Origin: Panagrolaimus kolymaensis
Taxonomy: Eukaryota; Nematoda; Chromadorea; Rhabditida; Panagrolaimidae
Direction: 5' to 3'
Length of the DNA: 64,000 bases
Assembly (NCBI GenBank): GCA_028622995.1
Contig: JAJQJQ010000059.1
Span: forward strand, 372,001 to 436,000
Part shown: positions 12,054 to 24,860 of the stretch, one piece after another
Position numbering within the stretch: position 1 is the stretch's first letter
How the letters are laid out: every line of letters begins with the position of its first letter
Made by a program: the position numbers and the translations under genes
The notes under the pieces: model-generated
Seen by the model: only the letters and a program-made list of their open reading frames with translations
What the model was told of the DNA's origin: nothing
Databases searched by the model: none

Positions 12054-13338
12054 ATGGAGGTAAATTTTTTTAATTTTAAAATTTAAATTTTACACAATTT
12101 TTCCAGAAATCGCGTGTTGAAAGATACAAACATTTTATTTTGGGATTTTTAATTATATTTTTGGCATATATTGGAGGAAAATGTATTTGCCTTTATTTTG
12201 AGAATAAAGAAAATTGCATGATTTTATCCCCAAAAGAATTTTATCAACTCGAAACTAAATGGGAAATAAGTGAAGTTGTAAGTTGGAATAAAGGTGATTG
12301 GCTTATGTTGATTTTGGGTTTTAAAATTGCATTGATATTCGTCTTTAACTTCTTAATATTTTAGAAAATGAAAACCTTAAATGAGACTATTGAACTTCAA
12401 CTTCCTTGTAATATCAGTGAATCACTCATTTCCAGAATTAGCGAAAAAAATATAAAACTCAATCAAGAATATTCTTTTCAAAACAAATATGACTTAATTG
12501 CAAGAATATTTTCCTTTTTAGTAATCATTATTTCATTCCAAGTTTTAATTTTGTGGATTTTTGAAGAAATTATTCAATATTTTTACCGAAATAAAAATTG
12601 GATAATGACGGAACTTTATGATGGCCATCCCATTCCAGAAATCAATATAAAAGTTTTGTAAGCAAAAAATGGCAAAAAAGCGTAGTAAAAATTCAAATTA
12701 TTTTTAGGCATTAAAAGTTTCTTCCATTTTAAATCGAATTTATTTTTACCCACTTAAATTACATTTTTATAAAACAAAGAACAAAATATATTGGTTTATT
12801 ATTATGGGAATGTTAATTGCTTTAGAAATAATCGTGATTCTACCACTTTTTTTTTGCTGAAAATTCACCAATAAACTTTGGATTTTTCCCTGCTTGTGGA
12901 AACTTTGAACAACAGAAATCTCTGGAATTTCGTGGAGCTGGTGGATATTATGAAATGGATAAATTAATTAAAAATTATCAAACGGTAAAAACTTGTAAAA
13001 ATAGATAAGCTTATTTTTTGAAATCTAAAAACATTTTTTAGGAAATAAAAATAACTCAAGAAATTATTTCTGAAAATCCAAGTTGTGATACAACTTTAAT
13101 TTTAACTGAAAAATTAAATAATGCAACAAAAAATTTAAATAAATTTGAAACATGCAAAAAATTTAAATTATTAAGGAACGAAACTATAGTTTATTTTAAT
13201 CTAATGGCATCTGGAATTTGTCTTTTAATATTTTTTTGCCTTCGAAAATATCTCCATATTATCCATAAATGGATGATTAACGGAATAATCTTTGGACAAA
13301 TCACTTGTCTAATATTGATTCGATTTCGGTATTTTTAA
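12054..13338 (+). pseudogene. Array member E: diverged membrane protein with one frameshift
   Basis: Exons are 12054-12059 (Met-Glu only), 12107-12277, 12365-12652, 12708-12984 and about 13043-13338. Family marks are LNETIELQLPCNIS, TELYDGHPIPEIN, PACGNFEQ and FETCKKFKLLRNE. Exon 4 is 277 nt, one more than a multiple of three. The extra base lies in a run of nine T (12846-12854) within TM3, after which the frame meets TGA although the shifted frame continues the family protein to a normal end (IRFRYF). A homopolymer error could mimic this, so the gene may be functional. The tiny first exon differs from all siblings and may be a reduced start. Confidence 0.65.
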
Positions 13339-13991
13339 CTGCTTTTTTTAAAGGTACTTTGCAATCTTTTTTTCTCCGAAATTTTTTTAAATTTAAATTT
13401 AAACTACCTCAACAATTTTTTGTGTAACAATGTAAATAAAATTTTTTTAATGGGTTTCAAACTCTTTTTTTCCTCCCAACAACAACTATCACAGAATCTA
13501 AAGAAGCTTGACTGAAGCTTAGATTTAGTTCAACAAATTTATTAGATATTTAACTTTTCTTTCTTTCATTTTTAAAAGTCAATGAACTTACTTTTTTTTA
13601 ATGAAAAAATTAAATTGCCTTTTTATAAATTTTCAAAAGAAAAACATCCAAACAACAAAGACAATGTTTTCGTTAGTGGCAATCCATTGATTCGGGCTTC
13701 CATCGCACTGACACACAAACTCAAAAAATATGCGTTGGGCAAAAAACCAAGTGTGTTTACTTGAAAAAGGAAGAACGGACAAACTATGCTTTTTTAGCTT
13801 GCTTTTGCTTGCATATATGCCCGCGATTTTCTTCGACCAAAAAAATATTATATATTCAAAGTTTTTTTGTTTTTGCGTTTTAAAAATTGATTTAAGTTTT
13901 CAGCGATCGATGGAATTTATTTATTAATTTTGGTATTTCTGCCGCATCGACTTTTGTGGTTTAAAAGTTTTACTTTCTCCAAAAACAAAAA
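13339..13991. other. Intergenic spacer
   Basis: No gene is supported. Two short open frames (13582-13927) have no family resemblance and no splice logic. Confidence 0.5.
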
Positions 13992-15524
13992 ATGGCACAA
14001 AGAATCCATTCTTTGGTTGATGAAGAAAAATTGATTAAAAAACAAGAATTTTTCGAAGAAGATAAAGAAGAAGAACCTTCGAGCTTCCATTTTCCAGCCA
14101 AATTTTACAATATTCTTCAACTAAATCAGGCCCCTCTCTCAAAGGTAATTAATTTTATTTTCTTTTTTATTTTTGATGCAATTAAGGAATATTAAATTTT
14201 TCAGCACTACAAATGCCTCATTTTGGGAATTGTTATCGCAATTTTGCTATTTATGATTGGATTATGTTACGATATATATATTGAAGGAAGCTATATCCCT
14301 GGACGATTACCCTCTGCAGAATATCGTCAGTTGAATGCAAATTTGGATCAAAGTGATTTGGTAAGTTTCAAACAAAAACCGAAAAATTAAATCCAAGTCT
14401 CGGTGCTTTCTAGTCTCTGAAGCGTCATTTTTCGGAAAACAAAAACAATTTTATATATTCTTTTTTTTGCAAAGAAAATTTCTTTTCATTGAGGCTCATT
14501 TTGCGACGATTTTTGAAAAATATGCTAATTTCAATAATTTTCATCAAAAACTTTTTTCAGGATCTCCGAATCTTAAATGAAACTGAAGCTCTTCAACTTC
14601 CATGCAATTTAACAGAAAAAAGTAAAAAATTAAAAAATGAAAATGAAAAATTAACTCAAAAAGTCTTACATCAAAATTCTTTAACTAAACAACACAGAAA
14701 AATTTTTGTGTTTTATTCTTTGTTTGCAATTTTTATAACAATTTGTATTTGGATTTGGTATTTTATTCTTCGAATTAAAGGTTTTTTTAAACAAAGAAAG
14801 GAAGAAGCTGTAAAAAGAAAATTATTAATGGAATTAGAAAATAATATTATTGGAAACCCCGCTACAGCAGCCTCAGCCACCAAAGAAGATAACGTTGCTG
14901 TTGAAAAGACAAAATCAACAAAGGTTTGGTTCAGGGAATTTTTTTTAAAATTAAATATTTGAATATTTTATAGAAAAAATTTAATTTTGGAGCTTATGCC
15001 ATTTTTATTTGCGTTGGTTTACTTTACACAGTAATTGTTTCAAACGTCTTTGCTGAAGGTGGAGGAAATTGGAATTTATTTTTCCCTGCATGTGGTGAAC
15101 TAGAAAAAAATATTCCCGGAGAAAACTACTACGATAGCTATGTGAGATTGGAAATGGCTATAAATCGATTTCAAACGGTATAAAAAATTTTAAATTAAAA
15201 TTAATAAATCCATTTTCAAATATTTTTTTTAAGGAAATTAACATAACTCAAGAAATTATTTCTGAAAATCCAATTTGTGATTCCACTAAAATTTTAACTG
15301 AAAAATTAAATAATGCAACAAAAAATTTAAATGAATTTGAAACATGCAAAAAATTAAAGCATGAAAAAAATCGCAAAATTGTTACAGCAAATTTGATAAG
15401 TTATGGAATATTTTTGGCCCTTTATTTTTATTTTTACAAATATTTAACTGAAGAACATGTATGGTATTTTTTGCTTGCAATGTATTTGGAAATAACTTTT
15501 TTGGTTCAAGTTCCTTTTTCATGA
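13992..15524 (+). CDS. Array member F: multi-pass membrane protein, intact, most diverged
   Basis: The product is 388 aa from exons 13992-14144, 14205-14360, 14561-14923, 14974-15177 and 15234-15524, all phase 0. It keeps the plan of the other members: an acidic N-terminus, TM1 in exon 2, LNETEALQLPCNLTE opening exon 3, TM2, a charged loop, TM3, then PACGELEKN, ITQEIISENPICDS and FETCKKLK, and two final hydrophobic stretches. Its loop after TM2 is longer (121 codons in exon 3 against 91) and rich in Lys/Glu/Ala; the ELTHH..KLYDGEE block is absent. It ends the array. The function is unknown. As an old, intact copy it shows which residues the family preserves, mainly the cysteines. Confidence 0.78.
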
Positions 15525-16301
15525 AAGCTGTCGTCTTATTTTCTTTAAATTTATGATGTAATTATTCAAGTACACAATTTTTTTAATTTTGCTTTTTTGC
15601 TTAATTTTCTTACTACCTCTTAAACTTTTTTATAATAAAATACCAACATCTTGGATAAATGTAAAACTTTTTTAATTTTATTATTTTTCATGCTCGTATG
15701 GCAATTTTTAGTGCAAGTGGAATTTTGTTATAATTTACATCATGAGTATCTCTAAAAAATTATATTTTATTGGATCAATATCAATTTTTTGAGTAAATTT
15801 ATAATAAAAAGAAAAATTGTCAATAAAAAAATTTCTCTGACTTTCTTTACCTATTTTTTTTATCTATTTCTTTGTCATTCATGAATTTGAACAAACAAAT
15901 GTAAAACAAACAACAAAAAAACGATTTTAAAATATTCAAAAGAAAAGTAAAAAAACTTTTTGAAAAAAAATACATGTTTGCTTGAAATAAATAATGAATG
16001 CAAGTTAAAGAACAAAAAAATTGATTTGGTTTGAGTTTCCTTCTCTTTTTTTTAAGACCATCGATCCAAAACAAAAAAGATTGATAAGGAATAAAAAAAA
16101 GATGTAACTCTGATAATTATGTTCTTGTCTGTCCTTTGGTTCTTTTTTTGAAAATATTGCTTGCTTTTTCTTCTTAACAGATTTTTAAAACTTTTTGGTA
16201 CTAAAGAGCAGCATCCATCCATTTGGCTCGAAAAATGTATCAAATGTTGCTGCTTATAATCAAAAAAAAGTATACTTTATTAGTTCAAAAATAACACAAC
16301 A
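15525..16301. other. Intergenic, convergent 3' ends
   Basis: It lies between member F (+) and the DUF229 gene (-), whose 3' ends face each other. AT-rich; AATAAA-like signals are present. No coding exon is supported. Confidence 0.55.
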
Positions 16302-19022
16302 TTAAACACAATAACATAATCTTTTAAGGATAGGACTATCAACGCAGAGTGAAGTATTGCCATATCTAAAAATTCACGATAAAAAAACAAATAAAAAGTT
16401 TGAAAGTTTCATAATTTATGTACTTACCTATTAACTCTTTCAATATCATTCAGTGCTGTTAAATTTCCAGTTGATTCATCTTCAATTACGACACCTTCAA
16501 ACATTGCATTGGATGGAAATTTAACAGAAAATTGAACACGATAATGAATAATTTTGGATTTTTTACCATCGATTGAATCTGGAATAATACGTGACAACGA
16601 TGTAACAGCGTTTAATTTCATCCATAAACATTGTGTCTAAAAAACAAAAATAAAAGCATTAGGTATTTATAAATAAGAGGTTATTGAAGCAACAAGATCA
16701 CAAATTTTTGGTTAATGCCTCTATTTTTTAGAGTTTATCAACAGAAGAACGAACTTACAGTTACATTAGTTTCTTTGAAGTAATCATGAATTATTTGAAG
16801 TAGTAAATCTGCATATTTGATTCCCGTTGATGGTGGAATAATTGGAGTTTCTTCAAAGCATGGACAAAATTGATATGGAATTTCTGCATCATAACAAGTT
16901 CGATGACGTGGAATTGATGATAGTAACGAAATGCCACGAGGAAGTAAAGGAGCATCCATAGTTGAAAAGTTACCCTATAAACACAATAAGAGTGAGATTC
17001 ATCATCAAACAACAACAAAAGAGTGTACCTGTAATGTGTGTATGAGCAAAGCATGAAGATCAAAATGACTTGTCAAAACTTTTGTATTAGATTTCAAATT
17101 TGCTGAAAACGATGGATGTTTCTTTTTGAACCATTCAGGCAAACGAACAGATAAAAATGGTATTTTTGATTCTAAACGACCAAGTAAAGATAGACGGAAA
17201 GTGGCCATACGTTGGCCATGATCAGAAAAAACTATAACAATTGATTTATTGAAATGTGGTTCCATGGTTGAAAGAAATTCAGCAAAATTATCATCCATAT
17301 ATTGAGGAGTGCTCATATTTTCATGTGACAATTCATTAAACCATTGAAATACAAATTTCCTTTTTCCTTCATAACCTGAAAAATGAAAGTTATACAAGCT
17401 AGCTATCTCTAAGAAATTTTTCCAACAAGAAACAAACAAACAAACCAAAAAGTTTTTACACAACTAAATGGATGATGCAAAAGCAAAAAACAGACCTTTC
17501 AAAAAACTTTCAAGATAATCCAAATATAATTTATGAACAGGTATATCATCATAACACGAGGTATTACTTTTCTTCTTCGAACTTGATGCATTAACAGCAA
17601 AACTCCATGGAAGAAAATAATGGTCTGACAATTGACGAGCAACGAAACCGTAATTGTTAAAAGTAAATAGTCCATAACCAGGCCAATCTTCAGAATAGAA
17701 AGTTGAATATCCATGTTTACCAAAAGTGAACCAGGGCAATGTTGTCCAATTATCGAATCTTGAGAATGTCTCTGATGGAATGGTGGCTTCAAATTCCTGG
17801 AATACATTTAAGCATAAACTAAAATGAAGAAATGGGTATAACAAACACTAACCTTCTGATTAATACCAACAACATGTTCGCCGAGAAAAATTGACATAAG
17901 ATTAGGATAAGTATTTTCTCCAACTTTAACATGCTTTTCCATAACAGCGAAATCAAGGTTATCCAACATTTCCATAGTTTTTGGCATTTGTCGAATCATA
18001 TTTGAACGCGACATTGAATCAATTCCAATCATAATGAAGCTCAATTGATCTTCTGTTTCATCTTCGAATGGCCTAAAACATACACGCATAATATATAAAC
18101 TTGTTTAAACCAAAAAACATACTTTCCAGTTTCAATTGAAACGTTTTTAGGTATTACCGTAGCCCATTGATATCGATATGTTTCATTACCAAGTTCGTTA
18201 ACACATGAAACATCAACGAAATCTTTTTCAAGTTTGACTTGAGTTGAATTCAATGGCAACCATTCTTCATATTTCACAGTTTTATCAGACACACCAGTGT
18301 TATGACCAAAATATCGATATTCGCATGATGAATCAGGATTCAAAAGCATCAAAGTACCATTAATGAGAGCAGTTTCTTTATTCTAAAAAAATATAAAAAT
18401 ATGGTTGAAAATGAAGGAAAAAAACTAACTTGAATCGAATCACATTGAAGAGGTGAAAGCTTTTTATAATATTTGGATATTCTTGGATCAAATGGATTTG
18501 CATCAAATTTGCAGCTTTCTTCATTCAAGAAATTAAAGCTAGCCTAAAAATGTTTGTGATTAGTTTTAGTTATGGAAAAATATTGTAAAACGAAAACAAA
18601 AAAAGTTTAGAAAATTCTGAAAGCTTTTTTTTTCATTGTCAAAGGGATTAGTTTGCCAAAACATGGTACGGTATTAGGCAATCAACCACCGATTAATAAT
18701 AGACAGACAAACTTTAGCTTAGAAAATTTTATCATTCATTAAATTTATAATTAGTTAATAATGTAACTAACATATTGGCATTTTAACCAAAACCCAATGG
18801 TTTGTAAATAGTTTTTAAATAAACAAAAGATTACTTTTGAAAAATAAAGAAAAAACAAAACAAAGAAAAGTAAAGTTAACTTACAGCAATGCTTTTGAAT
18901 TTTCCAAGCAATGTTGTTTCATTTTGAAAGAAGAAGAAATACCATAACACCATAATTCCAAGAAAGATAATTAATAAATATTTGAATTGTTTTTTCATCG
19001 AAATAAAAGACGACAACAACAT
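16302..19022 (-). CDS. DUF229 family protein (sulfatase/alkaline-phosphatase fold), type II membrane
   Basis: Nine exons run from the ATG at 19022 to the stop at 16302. The product begins with a short tail and a hydrophobic signal anchor (residues about 15-35), so it is probably a type II membrane or secreted-lumen protein. Family marks in order: GIDSMSRSNMIRQMP, ENTYPNL, FSDHGQRM, then a RLESKIPFLSVRLPEWF block, which is the usual DUF229 sequence after the SDHG motif. Asn-X-Ser/Thr sites are common, as expected of a lumenal domain. DUF229 proteins are related to sulfatases and alkaline phosphatases and occur in nematodes and insects; their substrates are mostly unknown. The last exon (16302 to about 16369) adds a short Cys-containing tail. 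Exon borders are accurate to a few bases. Confidence 0.88.
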
Positions 19023-21381
19023 GGTTGAAAGTTTTTAGAAACTCAAAATGACGGCTTTCACTTTTTTTGTTTTTTGTTTTGTTGAAGGCAATGCTTTTTC
19101 AAACAAATTTGCATAAAACAGAAAACAAGTAAACGCTTCATAGTAATTTTTTTTTTTGCGCATACATTCATTCGTCTTTGCTTGGAAGTGATTCATGGAA
19201 AATTTTCAAAAGAATGAAAGACAAATTTTGAAATTTGCAAAAAATGGAAATGGACTAAAATAAGATAAAGTATGATTGCAGTAACAATTTTTTAAATAGG
19301 TTCAAAATGTCTGAATAAAGGAATAAGAAAAAAAATTGTGAAAGATGCAAGGCAAGATAGTTAGTATATTTAAAAAAAAAGTTAACTTTTTTGATTGTAA
19401 ATATCGGGATTACTATCTTCTTTATAGTTTCCTAACCACCACGAATTTTCTTTTTCTTCTCATTTCTTTATTATATCAGTGATGCAGGAAATTCTCTGGT
19501 TGTTTGAAGACATTTTTTTTATTTTCAGATTTTTATGGTTTTTTTTAATTTATTTTTAAATCGTTGCCAATAATATGATTAGGACTTCAAATTACGTAAT
19601 AAACGATCTCTTTGAGGGCTTTCAATATTTTTTGCCGTCTTTCAAAATAGAAAGCTTTATCAAACAAATTTGTTATTCTTTTATCATTGTTTGTTTCTTT
19701 ATTCCATTTCTTCAATAACCCACACTTCAATTCTCGCGTAGCAGGCATCACTTTTTTTATTTATCATCCTTTTTTTCGATGTCGGGCAAATATTTGTTGA
19801 GATAAAAATTTCATATATGAACTGTCATTTTTTGTATGGCAATATTGGAATAGCAAAATTTTATGGGGCTAACACTTTACATTTGTAAATTGAAAGCTCA
19901 TTTATTTCGTAAACATTATCCACATTCACATTTTTGGGTAGATTATGCTTGGCTTGGCTTAACACTGTTGGATACCCTTTTAGGAAGCGTGCACATTTCC
20001 TTGACAAATGGAGATCATCATCGTCACTCACTGAAGGTTTCCAAAATATAATCTTGCAGCTTTTTACACTTAAAACATACAAGCAAAAAAAAAATTAATT
20101 AAATAAAATATTCAAAAAAAGATAATCAAAAAAATGAGAGACGTGAGTGAATGTATCAAAAATAAAAATGGAGATTATTAAATATATTTTATTGTTTGCT
20201 TTTTCAAAATAATTTATTATTTGTTTATTGAGTTTTATTTTTTCTTTATGAAACAAAGAATCAGAAGTGCGATAATATAGAGTAAGGATATTTTTATTAT
20301 TGCTCTAAAGAATTTTGTACTTGAGAGCTTGAGAGATGACCTAACTAAGCAAACTTTGAAAATAATAATGCAAGAGCAGCAATAATTTAACAATAAGAGT
20401 GAAAAATATCTTGATTAAGTCGTCAATAAACAAAAATTTATCTAATATTAGTCACATAAAAAGATTAGCTTTTTAATCATTTACATTTAAATATGAACCT
20501 TGAGATTTTTTATAATTGTTATCTTTTTTTGAATATTTTATAAATTATTTTTTTCTGTTTCGCTTTTACTATTAATTTTTTATATATTGTTTTTGAAAAT
20601 AATGTGGAACTTGCATATAAATAAATGTGAAATTTATTCCAAATAACATATATGTGTAAATATAAAAAAAGAAGAGCTATCTATGAGCTTGATTCAAAGC
20701 TATTCAACAAAATTGGTAGATTTAATTGGAAGCTTATCGCATGTACAGAATATTTGAATCACATTATGTTGCATGGAGAAGAGACGAAAAAATAAAAAAA
20801 TCGATGGATAATTGTGGATGGAAGAACTTCAAGAATGCATGAAAATAATCACAGCAATATTTCGCGATATATAGTTTATAGGTTTTTGTCTCGAAATTTG
20901 CCATTGGTTTCACCCCAGTATTACAGAGCCTATTGAAATTCAAAAAACTAATGAAAAACATTCTATGGATAAACTTCGTCAATCCACTATGCCTCAACCA
21001 CTGATGATCACTCTACCACCAAAGATGGCAAAATTAACTGATAAAATTCAAACCAAAGAAAAAACGAGAAAAACATACTTCTTCCATCAGCATTCTTTTT
21101 TAAAAATGTTTACTTTAGAGTTTAAACCATTGAGTTAAAAATGAATACTTTTAACAAAAAAAAATTTCTAATCAACAACACTCAACTTCAAATTTTTTTT
21201 TGGATTTTCCAATAACGAAATCAAAATTAAACTTACTTCAAAAAACTAAAAAAAAACACGATTATGTAAAGCAAAAGCTTTGAAAGATATGTTTGTGTTT
21301 GCAATGACATTTTTTATTAACATAAGTAAGCATATTTAAATTTCACATTTAAAAATCGTTTATAGTCAAAAAGTATGTAGT
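19023..21381. other. Long intergenic stretch
   Basis: About 2.4 kb of AT-rich sequence. I see no coding exon with splice support, no terminal repeats and no tandem array. Short open frames at 19861-20082 (both strands) and 20764-20997 look like chance. Confidence 0.5.
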
Positions 21382-22225
21382 TTATTCTTGACATGGCCAA
21401 ATGATGAAATCTAAAAATTCGATGCCTGAATGGAATTTAATGCTGGTGAAAGTTTGATAATAGCCATAAGATAGATCGATGGCTTCAACGAATTTCGATG
21501 ATAGAAAGTTTAAGCGATCTTTAGGTGAATCAAGACGTGGAAATTCTGCTTTTAAAACATCAATGAATTGTTTGATAAAACCTTTTTCAGCGTTAGTTAA
21601 ATTTGGTGAATCCAAAACGGTGAGTAAAAGATCGATAAAGCCACAGTTTGAAGAAGCTGGTGAAGGCGTAAAAAAGTCGGCTTCATAACTTTTATTTAAA
21701 TAATTCCCATGAAGTACATGTAAATCATTTGCCATTTTTTTATCCATATAAAAAAGTTCTTGAATTGGAATTGCTGGAAATGATCCTTCAAACGAGATAT
21801 TTAAATATCTAATGTTTGAATAAATTGTGGGTGTTAAATTTTGAAAATCAAAATACATCATCATCAATCGATCATGAGTGGTTGTTATTGTTGTTGATAG
21901 CATATTCCGATATTTTAAACACGTTAATTCAAAATCACTTATTTCCTTTTTTGAATAATTTGCATATGAAAGAGTTTGGCTGTATGCAACCTTGAGACCT
22001 TTAACCATAACAATTCCATCATGGTCATCGATTTTATGAAAAGATTGATTTCGTCGAAAATTGAACCGATTACAATACGTCTCATCGGCGGCTACACCTA
22101 AATTTTTATTTTATTATGTTTTTTTACTTTAATAAAAAAATATAATATTTTTTACCATTAGCTAAAGCTAAGAAGCAGCAGCCGAAAGTGAAAACCACTA
22201 ACAAACCAAACTTTTCCTTGAACAT
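21382..22225 (-). CDS. Secreted protein of unknown family
   Basis: Two exons: a first exon from 22225 to about 22157 encodes a clean signal peptide (a hydrophobic run after MFKEK, ending in LALANG), and a second exon from about 22096 to 21382 gives the mature part. The product is about 260 aa. The mature protein has four cysteines (ETYCNRF, LTCLKYR, SSNCGF, WPCQE), enough for two disulfides, and several Asn-glycosylation sites. No membrane span follows. I do not recognise the family. Nothing around it suggests an operon. Confidence 0.72.
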
Positions 22226-22630
22226 GATTATTGCAGACACATAAAATTAAGTTAAAAAATTCATTTGCTTTTATATTCCCCAAAAGTTATGAATTTTTAA
22301 TGCATTTAAGAAATATATAATTTTAAAAAATGGGAGTTAATGAATTTTTTCCATTAAAACTGAATATTAAACACTAAAAAAAATTTTTCTGATCCTTTGT
22401 TGTCAGTTTCTTTCTTGATAGTGTTACTTTCATCCATTGTTGCCTTTTATTTTAAAAGGTTTAGTCTTTAGTTCAAAAAAAAATTTAAAATTCTGAAATT
22501 TAAACTTTTTGGCTTTATGTTTCTCAACATTTTGGCACATTCTTTTGTCTGAAAAAAAAATAATAATTTGTAAATTACAAAAACTTTTGAAAATTTTTAA
22601 CTTTACTAATTGAAAGAAACTTTTAATTTT

Positions 22631-22643
22631 TTATTTATTCCAG
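22631..22643 (+). promoter_or_regulatory. Candidate trans-splice acceptor
   Basis: TTATTTATTCCAG lies 12 nt before the ATG at 22656 with no coding exon upstream, as in SL-spliced nematode transcripts. A 5'UTR intron would look the same. Confidence 0.4.
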
Positions 22644-22655
22644 AAAATAAAAATA

Positions 22656-24860
22656 ATGGATAAACATCTTTCATTACATCCACGAATTCCAATGCCAACA
22701 AATGATAAAACTAAAAATGTTTTAGTTTATCTTAGTTCAATTGGAGGCGGTTCTCTTTCCGCTGTTGGAATAAATTTGGATACAAATAAAGCTGATTATG
22801 CTTATACGAATGGAACTATTACAAATCCCGATGAAATATTTCGAATTCTTTCTGGCCCAAAGTTAAAAGCTGTAATTTTTCAATGGTTTAATTTTAAAAG
22901 TTCTCAATATCCAAATAATTTATCATTTTATCAAAAAGTTGCTGAAAAATTAGAAAATTCTAAAATTCCATATACTTTTATGAATCCATACATTTTTGGT
23001 ACAACTCTTTCATTAATTGCATCTAAAATAATTGCAAAACCTAAAGAAATTGTTATTATCGTGGATATATATCCAAATCAATTGGAAACCGTTCAAATTA
23101 TTCGTGAAAATGATGGATATGTTTTTAGTCTCCTAAAATTTATTAATTATGACGCAAATAATCTTTATCCCTTACAAATTAGAACTGCCATCCTTCATGA
23201 TAAATTGCAAACAATATTAGTGAGTTTTTTATTATTAATAAAGGCTTTTTAAAATATGGTAAATCCATTTTTTTTTTCAGTTAAATCCAGCTTACATTGT
23301 TGTAACAATTTTTCATCCAAGTTGTATGCCATTAGCCATTCGACTTAAATCTGATATTTTGAAAGATAAAAATGTTATTATTTCTGAAAAACCTACTTTT
23401 GATGAAGGTTACCCATATTTATTGAAGCACTTGGCTGATCCATCATACACCGATTATTATATTTTTCGACGATCTTCCAATCTTTTGGCTGTAACCAATG
23501 ATCTCAAAATGAATGATTCCTCGTTGAAGCGAATTATTGTAAACATAGATGATCGTTTGCCATTGGAAAAATCTTGCATTGTTCCAAAGTCTTTGAATCC
23601 GTATTATGTAAGTTTTTTTAGTTCTTAAAACTAACTATTTGTGCTGAAAATAACCACCGTTGCGTTGCATATGAAAAAGAACAACCATAATTCTGATAAT
23701 TTACGGTTAAAAATTTAAGCACGACGGTTTTTATTATAATCAAACTTTCTAGCTTCAAGGTATTTATTTTACTGTAGTTTTTTTTCTTCTATAGAAGCAT
23801 AGACACAATTTTTTTTAGTGTTTAGTAAAAAAAGATAATGGTAAATTATGAATTTTTGAATTTGTGCAGTTTTTTTCTCTCGAAGCGAGTATTGAAAGAA
23901 AAAAAAACTTATATCGGAGTGGAGCACGCGGGTAAAATTTTTAGTGAATAATACCAGCATAATTATGGGCCTTTTTTTACTTTGCAACGGTGATTTTGTT
24001 TGTGCTAAATAGCGTTAAAATTTTCAAAAAAAAAAATTATTATACATATATATTTTTAGGTCATGCTTCATGATCAAATCACAAAAGAATGTGATCTTGG
24101 AAAAAAATCTGAAACAACAATTTTGATGGATAAAAATTATCATCGAATTAAACTTATTTTAATCGTGGATGAAAATAATCTTCCATATCTTTATCAAGAA
24201 CCATATTTAATTCCAGCCATTGAAGATTTACCTAAAAAATTATTAACTTCCAATCCAAATTTGGAAATGCCTATTATAGGATTTTTTGATAATTCTTCAG
24301 TTATTTGCATTCCCGAAAAAAATAATGATGGTGGAAATGGTTATAAATTTTTGGATTCATGGAATGGAAAATATGGTCATGATCTTTTTTTGAATTTCCA
24401 TGAAGAAAAGCCAAAGCTTATTACTAATATTAAAGATGTCGATGCTAAAGACAATTCCATCGTTTATGGTAATTTGTAATTTAATGTTTTGCTAAACTTA
24501 AAATTCTTTTTTTTGTTTTTAGATTTGATTAAAATTCTTTCAATTTCACCTGCCAAAATTAAAATCGATCCAGAATGGAAATTTAAAATAACCAAAGATG
24601 ACGAACATCCAATTTTGATTGAATTTAAAAATTTTGATGGCAAACTCAAAGCTTCTTCTCCCACATTTTTAATGGCTTTGATTCTCAAACACCATTTTAA
24701 AGCAATCAAAAATGAAAATGGAAATAAACCAAATGAATTAGGATTTTGCCTTAATTGTTGTGAATGGAATAAAGAAGAAAAGAAAAATATTCAAGATGGA
24801 TTAAAAGAATCATGCAAATTATTGAAAATAGAATCAACGCATTTTCTTAATGGATTTTGA
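22656..24860 (+). CDS. Diverged Hsp70-like protein, ATPase motifs eroded
   Basis: Four exons: 22656 to about 23220, about 23281-23608, about 24061-24470 and about 24524-24860. The product is about 550 aa. The last 200 residues follow the start of an Hsp70 ATPase domain: a degenerate first lobe around PIIGFFDNSSVICIPE, a DAKDNSIVYG segment in place of DAKRLIGR, PEWKFKITKDDEHP, then KASSPTFLMALILKHHFKA in place of the SPEEVSAMILKHLK helix and an LNCCEWNKEEKKNIQDGLK segment in place of VPAYFNDAQRQAT. It stops there, before the phosphate-2 and adenosine motifs. The phosphate-1 Gly/Asp/Thr residues are lost, so ATPase activity is unlikely. The first 350 residues may be an even more decayed actin-fold lobe. 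The Hsp70 link is inferred from pattern, not from a search. Confidence 0.6.

Noticed and set aside
13582..14120. Small open frames before array member F
   Set aside because: No family marks; one overlaps exon 1 of member F on the other strand.
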